Below are positions 28,050 through 35,653 of a stretch of DNA of 64,000 bases, piece after piece. The position numbers and the translations under genes are program-made. The stretch lies in the NCBI RefSeq assembly GCF_000013665.1, contig NC_007912.1, forward strand, positions 3,713,501 to 3,777,500, read 5' to 3'. Position 1 is the first letter of the stretch. Each line of letters begins with the position of its first letter. The notes under the pieces are model-generated. The model ran no database searches. It had not been told where the DNA came from and saw only the letters and a list, made by a program, of their open reading frames with translations. This DNA comes from Saccharophagus degradans 2-40 (lineage in GTDB: Bacteria > Pseudomonadota > Gammaproteobacteria > Pseudomonadales > Cellvibrionaceae).

Positions 28050-28895
28050 TCAGTGTTCGATCAAGTCCTCCCAGCAAGCAACAACCAAATCTCTTGGTAA
28101 ATTCATTTCCTTCAGGAATTTCTTGTAGAAATTGGTATTACCCTGTTTTTTAGGGACTATTATCATAGCAATGTCTTCAGGCTTAAACTTAAAGTTGCAG
28201 GTTGACCGCCACTCTCTTTCACAATAAATAGAATCAAACTCTGAGGTGTCAAATGTTTTAATGTATGCCATGAATGTTTCAAAGCTGCTTTCTATTTTAG
28301 AGTGACCTGACTCTATAAAGCTCAACGCGCTTAATATGTCAGACGCGTCAATGTATTCATCTAGTTCATGCTCTTCAATAATGCCATCAATCTGTCCCTG
28401 CAGACTATCAACTTCACTTTCAGCTTCATCCGTTAAGACATCATCAACTGAGTAGTAACCTTGATATATTGCATTAAGTAACGAGGTATCCTCTAGTGTA
28501 TAAAGAACTGGATTAAAACCCGCCTTAACAATTGAATCTCGGTGAAATCCTATTGCAATTTTACCGTACCTATTCGAATGGTAGGCTAGATGTTGAAGCG
28601 GAATATCCGCAACACAACAAACAGGCTTAGATTTTACTGTTACTGGCACATTTTTTCGTATTTCGACCTTCTTTGTATCTAGATTATAACTACGCTTTTC
28701 GGGAACAATAACTTTAACAATCTCTTGATAATTACCGACCCTTAGCTCCTTTGAGTCAAGAATGGCTTTGAGGGCATTGTAACCTTGCGCCGCCGGCTTT
28801 AACTTTTTTAGTTGCTTATTTTTCTTAGAGTCCCATTGCGGACCTCCAGTGAAGTGCCAAAGAATTTTTGAAACTGTTCCCGGTCTGAAGCTCAT
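28050..28895 (-). CDS. AbiGi-like putative abortive-infection protein in an integron cassette
   Basis: 281 residues, cytoplasmic. AGGAAACAG lies about 7 nt before the ATG. The layout, ILWHFTGG near the start, then NALKAILDSKELRVG, PVCCVADIPLQHL, YHSNRYGKIAIGFHRD and GFNPVLYTLED, resembles the AbiGi family (putative antitoxin of the AbiG phage-resistance pair) as I remember it. A late EREWRS and DIAMIIVP fit the same fold, which may be related to ADP-ribosyltransferase-like scaffolds. No AbiGii toxin partner lies beside it. It is flanked by attC 1 and attC 2, so it is a mobile cassette gene. Assignment is by pattern memory and needs a profile search. Confidence 0.6.
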   Translation of the reverse strand: MSFRPGTVSKILWHFTGGPQWDSKKNKQLKKLKPAAQGYNALKAILDSKELRVGNYQEIVKVIVPEKRSYNLDTKKVEIRKNVPVTVKSKPVCCVADIPLQHLAYHSNRYGKIAIGFHRDSIVKAGFNPVLYTLEDTSLLNAIYQGYYSVDDVLTDEAESEVDSLQGQIDGIIEEHELDEYIDASDILSALSFIESGHSKIESSFETFMAYIKTFDTSEFDSIYCEREWRSTCNFKFKPEDIAMIIVPKKQGNTNFYKKFLKEMNLPRDLVVACWEDLIEH

Positions 28896-28922
28896 AAAAG
28901 TCTGTTTCCTAGGCTAGATCTC

Positions 28923-29060
28923 TTCTAACGCAGAGCTAAACGGCGCACAAAGTGGAGCTGGTTTGTGCAACAATTTGCGAAGAAAATGCACAAACAAGCG
29001 GAGCTTTGGGCGTCCAGTGGAGGCCGCAGGCCGAAACGGTGTTTTAGCGTTTTGTTATGA
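28923..29060 (-). other. attC site 2 (integron recombination site)
   Basis: 138 bp. On the minus strand it opens with CTCATAAC (R'') and closes with GCGTTAGAAG (R'). Nearly identical to attC 3, with about four internal differences. Long internal pairing CTCCGCTTGTTTGTGCA with TGCACAAACCAGCTCCAC-type arms. The R'' box matches the first bases of its own cassette (TTATGAG). Confidence 0.9.
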
Positions 29061-29448
29061 GAGACCACTAACTGCACCTGCAACACCTTATTTTTTAATA
29101 CCAACCAAATTGATTAGTAACCCATAGATGCTTTTGACCTTACTTAAAGCAGCGTTGCTCAAAAGCCAATAAAATAATACGAACCTGTAGACTATTTACC
29201 CAATAGGCACACACTTGATGACTAGTACCAACGAGGTTTAACTAATTTGTGTGTTTTTACAATTTAGTTAAACCGGATTAAAACTGCCAACCAAGGGCTA
29301 CGAAAGCACGTTGTAAATGGCTTTAGCCTATTACTTTTCTAAATGAAATGAAAGTGGAAATCAAAGGGAGATAGCCATTCCATAGCACTTAGAAATACAA
29401 TTCCAATTTAGGCCTTGAAATTGACCTTGGCGATACCTAGCTGGTAGC
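29061..29448 (-). other. Noncoding gene cassette (no ORF)
   Basis: 388 bp between attC 2 and attC 3. No convincing gene on either strand: the only long frame, 29361-29687 minus, runs through attC 3 and into the next gene. It contains a perfect 11-bp inverted repeat, GGTTTAACTAA at 29235-29245 and TTAGTTAAACC at 29264-29274, with an 18-nt spacer. Cassettes without genes can carry promoters, small RNAs or remnants; this one may encode an RNA. Confidence 0.65.
29235..29274. repeat. Perfect 11-bp hairpin inside the noncoding cassette
   Basis: GGTTTAACTAA and TTAGTTAAACC with an 18-nt T-rich loop. Could be a small-RNA stem or protein-binding palindrome. Confidence 0.7.
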
Positions 29449-29586
29449 TCATAACGCATAGCTAAACGGCGCACAAAGTGGAGCTGGTTTGTGCAACAAT
29501 TTGCGAAGCAAATGCACAAACAAGCGGAGCTTTGGGCGTCCAGTGGAGGCCGCAGGCCGGAACGGTGTTTTAGCGTTTGGTTATGT
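29449..29586 (-). other. attC site 3 (integron recombination site)
   Basis: 138 bp. On the minus strand it opens with AAACATAAC (R'', overlapping the stop codon of the small membrane gene) and closes with GCGTTATGAGC (R'). Its body is almost the same as attC 2. R'' is complementary to the first bases of its own cassette (TTATGTTT at 29894-29887). Confidence 0.9.
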
Positions 29587-29865
29587 TTACTTAGAGCTTT
29601 CATAGATTTCCATACTGTCGAAATATTGAAACCATATTTTTCTTTTAATTTTTTCAGATAGAATAAAATACCCAACCAACACACCAATCAGACCAGCTGA
29701 GATTAATAAAACCAGTCCGAACATTTCAGGAGCGTCAAGTGACCAAAAAAACTCACTCACCCATTCGTTATTCATAATCAGAATTACTAGAAATATGAAT
29801 ATGCTGCTTTCGATGCATTTCCAAACAACTAATCCAAATGGAATTTTAGGTTTATTATTTAACAT
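29587..29865 (-). CDS. Small two-span membrane protein in an integron cassette
   Basis: 92 residues from the ATG at 29865 (a TTG at 29874 is less likely). Two hydrophobic segments, about residues 11-31 (FGLVVWKCIESSIFIFLVIL) and 45-68 (MFGLVLLISAGLIGVLVGYF), separated by an acidic loop, and a basic then acidic tail. Not recognised. It is the first gene of the cassette series and its stop codon overlaps attC 3. Small membrane proteins are common among integron cassettes; no function can be given. Confidence 0.7.
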   Translation of the reverse strand: MLNNKPKIPFGLVVWKCIESSIFIFLVILIMNNEWVSEFFWSLDAPEMFGLVLLISAGLIGVLVGYFILSEKIKRKIWFQYFDSMEIYESSK

Positions 29866-29886
29866 AGCACTCAAACATTAATGGAT

Positions 29887-29895
29887 AAACATAAC
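29887..29895 (-). other. Upstream boundary of the cassette cluster (GTTATGTTT junction)
   Basis: On the minus strand, GTTATGTTT marks where the first cassette begins: the six to eight bases after the G match the complement of that cassette's own R'' box (AAACATAAC). The DNA on the far side has no attC body. Nearby is the imperfect palindrome GGCATAT-ATACCC-ATATGCC at about 29917-29936. Confidence 0.7.
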
Positions 29896-30392
29896 ATTTT
29901 AATATATGTCATTGGCATATATACCCATATGCCTAAATACAGACATTATGGGTAAAATTAGTTGGTAAATCTATTAAGACGCCCCAAAAAAGAGGATTGG
30001 AGCGCCACAAAAACATATCTACGCCTCTGCATCTCTCGGCGGCACCTTTAACTACCCTATTTTGTAAACCGAATAGAACCCAACTCCGCACAACACCAGA
30101 CACACAACTCCAGCCCCCCATAACAACAGCCCCAAAATACCACACACTTTCTCAGTTGCGCTTCCCTACAACACAGCTAGTTCGAAGCCGATTGATCTTT
30201 AACTGTATTCTTACATCATTAAAATACAAGCTATCGCCAAACAAAAAAGCCCCAGTCAATGACTAGGGCTTTGAGTGATAATTTCATTTTTTATCGAGAA
30301 TTGCGAAATTCGCCGGAAGGCGGCGACGCCTTTCTCGGCCTACAAATGCGGTATACAACGCGGCTTTACCGCGCCGTATTTTTTTGGAGGGG
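29896..30392. other. Intergenic region between cassette cluster and PL9 gene
   Basis: 497 bp. Open frames at 29933-30145 (minus) and 29997-30266 (plus) have no ribosome binding site and unusual composition, so they are not called. It holds the terminator at 30246-30272 and a GGAA-loop hairpin (CGCC-GGAA-GGCG) near 30312-30323. Confidence 0.5.
30246..30272 (-). terminator. Terminator for the PL9 gene
   Basis: AAAGCCC (30246-30252) pairs with GGGCTTT (30266-30272), extended by AGT/ACT inside; on the minus strand six T follow. It lies about 120 bp past the PL9 stop. Confidence 0.75.
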
Positions 30393-32594
30393 CTAGTTAG
30401 CTTCGAACGCTCCCATATCGGGCGCGCTGCCGTTACTTGGTAAACCTACCTCTACACCGGCGTCTATTAAATCGCTGCCGCTTTTTAAGCGGAATAGGCC
30501 GTTGTTTGGCAGGCTGCCATCTATGTTACGTGCAGCGGTGGCTTTGGATAAATCTACGTTTTCAAAATCTGCCGTGGATGCTGTTACTCCGCCGTTCCAC
30601 GAATTGTATTTGTTGTCGGCATTGCTAATATTCACAGCGCCAGATACAGAAACATTATTGCGGAAGTAGTGTTGCTCACCCGAGTTTAAGTTGTTGCCAA
30701 AGCCGTAGTTAGTGCCGTTGGCGTAGGCTGTGCAATTAAGCACTGTAATACCGCCGGCATTATTGTTTTGATCAAAACCTTTTACGGGGTTGCCGAACGC
30801 AACCGAGTTGGTAATACGATTGTTTGCAGCCACGTGGTTACCGCCCAATTTAAAGCCGTTGCCATTACCCGCAAAACCACCGTAACCCCATACATCTACA
30901 CCGTTGCGAAATGCCCAGCTATTTTCAATAGTTACTTCTTCTGGGCTATCGTACAGGTCAAATCCATCGTCGGAGTTTTCCCACGCGCGGCAACCAATAA
31001 ATTTATTGCCTGGGCCTTGGGTTTGTTTAGGGCCAAAGCCATCGGCCATGCTGCCGTTTTTCTTGGGATCGTAATTGCGATAGGCATCTGAATTAATGAC
31101 GGTGGTGTAAGACCCGCCTTTGTTAATTTCTAAACCTGTATTGCGGTTGTAATAAAAGGCGCAATTTTCAAATGTGTTGTGCGCACCCGTTACATACACA
31201 CCTTGGTAGCCTGCACGGGTAATTTCTATTCCTTTAAAATACCAGTAATCGCCAGTTAAGAAAAAGCCGTAAGAATCTTGCACCCACTCACGTTCTGGGA
31301 ACGAAAAATCAAACACTGCACGACCGCAATTGGCTGCCACCATTTTGATAGGTGCACCAGCGGCACCCGAGCGCGAAAGCACTTTGGTATTTTTATTACC
31401 CGCACTATAGGCAACGGTGTAGGTACCAGGCTGCATTAATATCATTTGCCCCGCGCCTACAATTGAAAGTGCTGTGTCTATATCCATTGCAGATGCAAAG
31501 CTATTGCCGCTTGCACTAGCCGAACCGTTTGGTGTTACGTAATACACGGTTGCTGCAGTTTCGCCACTTGTTTCACCGGGGCAACTTGCGTTGCCAGTGT
31601 TATTTTGCAAAGCAGTGGCAGATGCAACATTAGAGTTTAGCTGGCTGCCGTTTAAGCCGTATTTAACCCAGTAATAATACGTTGTGCCTACTGCAGTGGT
31701 TGAATCGGTAAAGCTGGTTGCAGAAGTGCTAAGCGATGCAATACGTGTACGCCCACTTGGGTTTGAATCTGTATCGCGATAAATTTGTACGCTGGTTAAA
31801 GCGGCAGAAGAGCCCCAGCTTAAGCCTATAGAGCCAATATTAGCGGTTGCCGTCAAGCACACATCACTACCACAACCTTCATCATCGTTACCGGTATTGG
31901 CTATTACAGCCGACGCAGCACCGGAATTATAGTTGCTGCCGTTTGCGCCGAATTTAATCCAGTAATAGTAGGTTGTACCGGCCTGTGCGTTGTTGTCGGT
32001 GTAGCTTGTTACCGAAGGGCTTAACGACGTTAACCGCGTACGTCCACTTGGGTTGGGATCGGTATCGCGATACACCTGCACGCTCGACAGCGAGCCACTC
32101 ACTGTCCAATTTAAATTGATAGCACTAGCTGTATCGGTTGCCGATAAACAAACCGTTGCTCCCCCGCCACTACCGCAGCCAGCTTGCGAAGAGCCACTTG
32201 AACTAGAACTTGAGCTACTGGAAGACGAAGAGCTAGAAGAACTGCTAGAGCTGCTGCTTGAACTTGTGCTGCTAGATGAACTACTAGAACTAGACGATGT
32301 GCTCGAAGTACTAGAGGTGCTGGAAGAGCCATCCGACGGAATAGAGCACTCTTTAGCACTTTTAGCCGGGTTAGGGTCGGAGCCAAAAGTGGCTACGCTA
32401 CAAACAAAAGAGCCATTAAGCACTTTAAAGGTAAATTTACCCGATGCGCCAAACGCCACATTGGTAGGGCTTGAAACAGAGCAGGTTTGATTGGTTTTAC
32501 ATATGGTGGTGTAACCGCTAGGGCGATTGGTAGCTGCTTGCGCGCAGGAAGCCGCTGCCACCAATGCGAAAGCAGTAAGGATGTATCGAAACAT
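30393..32594 (-). CDS. Secreted PL9 pectate lyase with CBM77-like module, polySer linker and two FnIII-like modules
   Basis: 733 residues. Signal peptide ends near SCAQA (residue 20). Residues about 22-90 (TICKTNQTCSVSSPTNVAFG, then GKFTFKVLNGSFVCSVATFG) look like a CBM77 pectin-binding module. A Ser/Thr linker (about 92-135) follows, then two fibronectin-III-like repeats at about 145-235 and 243-335 (each with TYYYWIKFG/TYYYWVKYG). The catalytic part, about 345-733, is a right-handed parallel beta-helix typical of polysaccharide lyase family 9 (DYWYFKGIEITRAGYQGVYV, GTYTVAY); K523 in DGFGPKQTQGPGN is the candidate base. PL9 enzymes cut polygalacturonate by beta-elimination, Ca-dependent. It is divergent from a PL10 lyase, 319 bp away, so the two are likely co-regulated. 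Confidence 0.92.
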   Translation of the reverse strand: MFRYILTAFALVAAASCAQAATNRPSGYTTICKTNQTCSVSSPTNVAFGASGKFTFKVLNGSFVCSVATFGSDPNPAKSAKECSIPSDGSSSTSSTSSTSSSSSSSSSSTSSSSSSSSSSSSSSSSSSSSSSSGSSQAGCGSGGGATVCLSATDTASAINLNWTVSGSLSSVQVYRDTDPNPSGRTRLTSLSPSVTSYTDNNAQAGTTYYYWIKFGANGSNYNSGAASAVIANTGNDDEGCGSDVCLTATANIGSIGLSWGSSAALTSVQIYRDTDSNPSGRTRIASLSTSATSFTDSTTAVGTTYYYWVKYGLNGSQLNSNVASATALQNNTGNASCPGETSGETAATVYYVTPNGSASASGNSFASAMDIDTALSIVGAGQMILMQPGTYTVAYSAGNKNTKVLSRSGAAGAPIKMVAANCGRAVFDFSFPEREWVQDSYGFFLTGDYWYFKGIEITRAGYQGVYVTGAHNTFENCAFYYNRNTGLEINKGGSYTTVINSDAYRNYDPKKNGSMADGFGPKQTQGPGNKFIGCRAWENSDDGFDLYDSPEEVTIENSWAFRNGVDVWGYGGFAGNGNGFKLGGNHVAANNRITNSVAFGNPVKGFDQNNNAGGITVLNCTAYANGTNYGFGNNLNSGEQHYFRNNVSVSGAVNISNADNKYNSWNGGVTASTADFENVDLSKATAARNIDGSLPNNGLFRLKSGSDLIDAGVEVGLPSNGSAPDMGAFEAN

Positions 32595-32913
32595 GAAAGA
32601 GTCCTCGGGTTATTTGCTTTTATTGTTGATCATTATTCGAGCAGGCATAGCTACTCGCGGCGCGAATATACCGCAATAAAGGGAATAGAAACAGAGATTG
32701 GCCTGACACGCTAGAAAAACAACGCACCAGAAGGTATTACAATCAAGAGTAATTCGAGCTACCATGCGGCATTACCAATAAATAATAATATTTATATCAA
32801 TTTGGAATAAGCTGTTAGCTTTTAAAGCTCGCACAAGGTAATTCAAACAGGATGTATACATCGCGCCTAATCACTTATGTGCGCGCAATATAAATACATA
32901 CAGAGCAACAATT
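32595..32913. promoter_or_regulatory. Divergent promoter region of two pectate lyases
   Basis: 319 bp between the starts of PL9 (minus) and PL10 (plus). AT-rich centre (about 32760-32810). It should hold both promoters and any shared pectin-responsive operator; I could not identify a specific palindrome with confidence. Confidence 0.5.
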
Positions 32914-34638
32914 ATGAATTTTCTACGCCTTATTACACTCGCACTCGCCGCAACACTATTAAGTGCCTGCGGTGGAGGTAGTTCTGGCCCAGCCAAAGAG
33001 ATAAACGCTTCCACCAGTTCCTCTAGCTCTAGCAGCTCCACGAGTTCTAGCAGCTCATCCAGCTCTAGTAGTTCGTCTAGCTCAAGCAGCTCGTCTTCCA
33101 GTTCCAGCAGCTCATCCTCTAGCTCTAGCAGCTCTTCTGGTGGTAGCGCCGGCACACTCACTATTCAGGAAAGCGAAAAAGGCTTTTGCACTGTTAACGG
33201 TGAGATTGTGAATAATCACGAGGGGTATAGCGGTACAGGTTTTGTAGACACCGCCAATGCCGAAGGCGCCAGCATTACTTGGAAGGTAGATGTCGATGGC
33301 GGCAATTATGATGTAAGTGTGCGATTCGCAAACGGTTCCACTGCACGCGGCGCAACGCTTAGCAGTAACGAAATAAATACCACCTATGGTTTTGCTACCA
33401 CTGGCGACTGGGCCACATGGGCAGACGAAACCCACACCGTTTCGTTAGCCGCAGGCGAAAACACCATCCAGCTAAGTGCACTTACCGCGGGTGGCTTACC
33501 CAATGTAGACGCTATTACTATTGCAGGTGCAGGTGTACTCGCAGCAGACTGCGCCACAGAGCATACTGGGCCAATGCTTTCGCAAACAGGCAACCCTATT
33601 TATACCGAGTTAAATAATTACAAGTCCTGGCTAACGGGTAGCGGCACAACAGCAGCCAAATTAGCCGCAGATAAAACAATTGCCGACAATATGATTACCT
33701 GGCAAATGCCTCACGGTGGTTTTTATAAATACGGCGTATCTAAATACAGCTCGGCTTGGAACGGTAGCGATGCCCGCTCTGGCTGGACTGGGGCCAACGG
33801 CGTTGAGCTTGGCACAATTGATAATGATGCAACCGTTAGCGAATTATTATTTTTAGCGGACGTATATAAACGCAGCGGTGAAACTAAATATAGAGATGCC
33901 GCAAGAAGCGCGTTGGAATTTTTACTTACCATGCAATATTCCACTGGCGGTTGGCCACAGGTTTACCCTGCGCGCACTGGCACCAGTTACTCCAATCACG
34001 TTACGTTTAACGATAACGCCATGGCTCGTGTACTTATTTTATTGGATAAAGCCGCGCGATTAGAAGCACCACTCGATGGCGACATTTTTACCACAGACCA
34101 GCACACGCGTATTACTACCGCAATAAATGGCGGCATCGATTTTATTTTGAATGCGCAAATAGTACAGGGCGACGTGAAAACCGTTTGGTGTGCGCAACAC
34201 GACCCTTATACCTACGAGGCAAAAGCAGCTCGCTCTTATGAGTTGGCCTCTAAAAGCGGTAAAGAATCTGTATTGGTTGTAGCGTTTTTAATGACACGCC
34301 CGCAAAGCGAAGCCATAGAAAATGCCGTGAAAGCAGCCCTTGCTTGGTACCGCAACCCAAATGTTCAAGTCGCCAACACCGAGTATGTAAAACGCACAAA
34401 TAACGATGACAACTACAACCCGATACAAACGAAAGCAGGTAGCACTATGTGGTACCGCTTTTACGATTTAGACCAAGACGTTGGATTCTTTAGCGGCCGC
34501 TCTGCAAGTGACAACCCAGCAGGTAACGGTAAGCAATACGACATTATGCTTATTGAACCCGAGCGCAGGTATGGCTATGAATGGGGTGGCAATTACGGCA
34601 AAAAAATAATCGATTACGCTAATTCGGTAGGGTATTAA
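32914..34638 (+). CDS. PL10 pectate lyase lipoprotein with polySer linker and CBM35
   Basis: 574 residues. Lipoprotein signal LLSACGGG, with lipidated C19, so it should be anchored in the outer membrane. A serine-only linker (about 32-75) precedes a CBM35-like module, about 80-215 (GYSGTGFVDTANAEGASITW, YDVSVRFANG, AGENTIQLSA), known to bind uronic-acid-containing glycans. The lyase, about 225-574, matches family PL10: TWQMPHGGFYKY, TIDNDATVSELLFLADVY, YSTGGWPQVYPARTG, FNDNAMARVL and the C-terminal RRYGYEWGG. It degrades polygalacturonate by beta-elimination. Together with the divergent secreted PL9 this gives one free and one surface-tethered pectinase. Confidence 0.93.
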   Translation: MNFLRLITLALAATLLSACGGGSSGPAKEINASTSSSSSSSSTSSSSSSSSSSSSSSSSSSSSSSSSSSSSSSSSGGSAGTLTIQESEKGFCTVNGEIVNNHEGYSGTGFVDTANAEGASITWKVDVDGGNYDVSVRFANGSTARGATLSSNEINTTYGFATTGDWATWADETHTVSLAAGENTIQLSALTAGGLPNVDAITIAGAGVLAADCATEHTGPMLSQTGNPIYTELNNYKSWLTGSGTTAAKLAADKTIADNMITWQMPHGGFYKYGVSKYSSAWNGSDARSGWTGANGVELGTIDNDATVSELLFLADVYKRSGETKYRDAARSALEFLLTMQYSTGGWPQVYPARTGTSYSNHVTFNDNAMARVLILLDKAARLEAPLDGDIFTTDQHTRITTAINGGIDFILNAQIVQGDVKTVWCAQHDPYTYEAKAARSYELASKSGKESVLVVAFLMTRPQSEAIENAVKAALAWYRNPNVQVANTEYVKRTNNDDNYNPIQTKAGSTMWYRFYDLDQDVGFFSGRSASDNPAGNGKQYDIMLIEPERRYGYEWGGNYGKKIIDYANSVGY

Positions 34639-34641
34639 TCG

Positions 34642-34972
34642 ATAAACGTTAAGCGCTAATCGCTAGTTTTAGCTGGCGATTAGCCATTCTGTACTAGAGT
34701 TTGAATGCGCACACTAATGGGTAGTCCTCGCTCGGGGCGGCCGAACAAGCTTAGCACCTACCGGCTTTACATTTATTAAATAGTTAAAACTACCGCTCGA
34801 AGATAATCTAATAAACGTTAATCGCTAGTTTTAGCTGGCGATTAGCCATTCTGTACTAAAGTTTGAATTCGCATATTATTGGGTAATGATCGCTTGCGGG
34901 GGTGGCATATGCGTCGAAACGATCGGCTTTACATTTATTAATCGTTAAACCTGCCGCCCATGCGTAATCTAT
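34642..34972. repeat. Tandem ~165-bp duplication covering the 3' end of the EEP gene
   Basis: Copy 1 at 34642-34810 and copy 2 at 34811-34972. Both contain ATAAACGTTAA(GCGCTAA)TCGCTAG, then TTTTAGCTGGCGATTAGCCATTCTGTACTA, here cited in parts, and TCGGCTTTACATTTATTAA-like sequence. Copy 2 is the true end of the endonuclease/exonuclease/phosphatase gene; copy 1 is decayed. Each includes the small hairpin AATCGCTAG…GCGATT, possibly a terminator. Confidence 0.88.
34694..34803 (-). pseudogene. Remnant of the C-terminus of an EEP-family gene
   Basis: Minus-strand translation gives NKCKAGR…SEDYPLVCAFKL with three in-frame stops before it. The neighbouring intact gene ends NKCKADRFDAY…SDHYPIICEFKL. 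So this is a decayed tandem copy of about the last 35 codons. Confidence 0.85.
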
Positions 34973-35641
34973 TTGCGCTATTGCTTTGGATTTAAAACCT
35001 GTGAATGTAAGCCCCCAAAAATTATTTTGCAGCGGCGAGCCGTTCACCATTTTTAGGTATGGCTCGCTATTTGGCTCTGCATTGAAATCGCCAACTAACA
35101 CCACGGGCAACTGCCAATTTTTTATTACCGCAGGTAATGCATTAAGTAGTATTTCCGCCGAGCCCAACTGCGAGGCTTCATCTACCCCCCAGTGTGTAGT
35201 TATAAATAGCCAGCTTGTGTTGGTGTTTTTTGCTTTTAGCTTCACCCAGTAAGCAAAGCGTTTCTCCCATTTATCTTCTACTAACTCAATAGCACCTTTA
35301 GCCAATAATCGGTACATATCACTGCGAAACAAAATAGGGGCATTGGCAACAGGCAACCAATTAGGGCCAAGCGCCTCTTCTATATATTGCTGCTGGTTAG
35401 TTGATGCTTCCTGCAAGCCAATTACGGAAGGGTTCGCTTTTACAATAACATCCACCACGTTATTTTTTCGCTTTTCCCACGCCAGCTCGCCGGGGTCGTT
35501 TGCGTGCTCTGTGCGAATATTAAAGCTCATTACTGTATTCGCCATACAGCTAGATGCAGCTAACAAACTGGCCACAATGAGCGTACCCATATAAAAAGAA
35601 AAGCGGTTGTTAGTCATTTTGTATTTCGTCGCTTGTTTCAT
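34856..35641 (-). CDS. Exported endonuclease/exonuclease/phosphatase-family protein
   Basis: 261 residues. Hydrophobic N-terminus (about 18-34, ending SSCMA) suggests export. The EEP fold motifs are present: MSFNIRTEH, VIGLQEAST (metal-binding Glu), VVLVGDFNAEPNS and the final SDHYPIICEF (catalytic Asp-His). EEP enzymes cut phosphodiester bonds in nucleic acids or phosphoinositides; in exported bacterial members the substrate is usually extracellular DNA or unknown. It starts 12 bp after the BNR-repeat gene stop and probably shares its transcript. Its last ~35 codons are tandemly duplicated downstream as a dead copy. The ATG at 35617 is an alternative start. Confidence 0.85.
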   Translation of the reverse strand: MKQATKYKMTNNRFSFYMGTLIVASLLAASSCMANTVMSFNIRTEHANDPGELAWEKRKNNVVDVIVKANPSVIGLQEASTNQQQYIEEALGPNWLPVANAPILFRSDMYRLLAKGAIELVEDKWEKRFAYWVKLKAKNTNTSWLFITTHWGVDEASQLGSAEILLNALPAVIKNWQLPVVLVGDFNAEPNSEPYLKMVNGSPLQNNFWGLTFTGFKSKAIAQIDYAWAAGLTINKCKADRFDAYATPASDHYPIICEFKL

Positions 35642-35653
35642 TGCTCTAATGCC

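Noticed and set aside
29361-29687. 108-codon minus-strand frame
   Set aside because: Runs through attC 3 and out of frame into the small membrane protein gene, so it is an artefact of the attC sequence.
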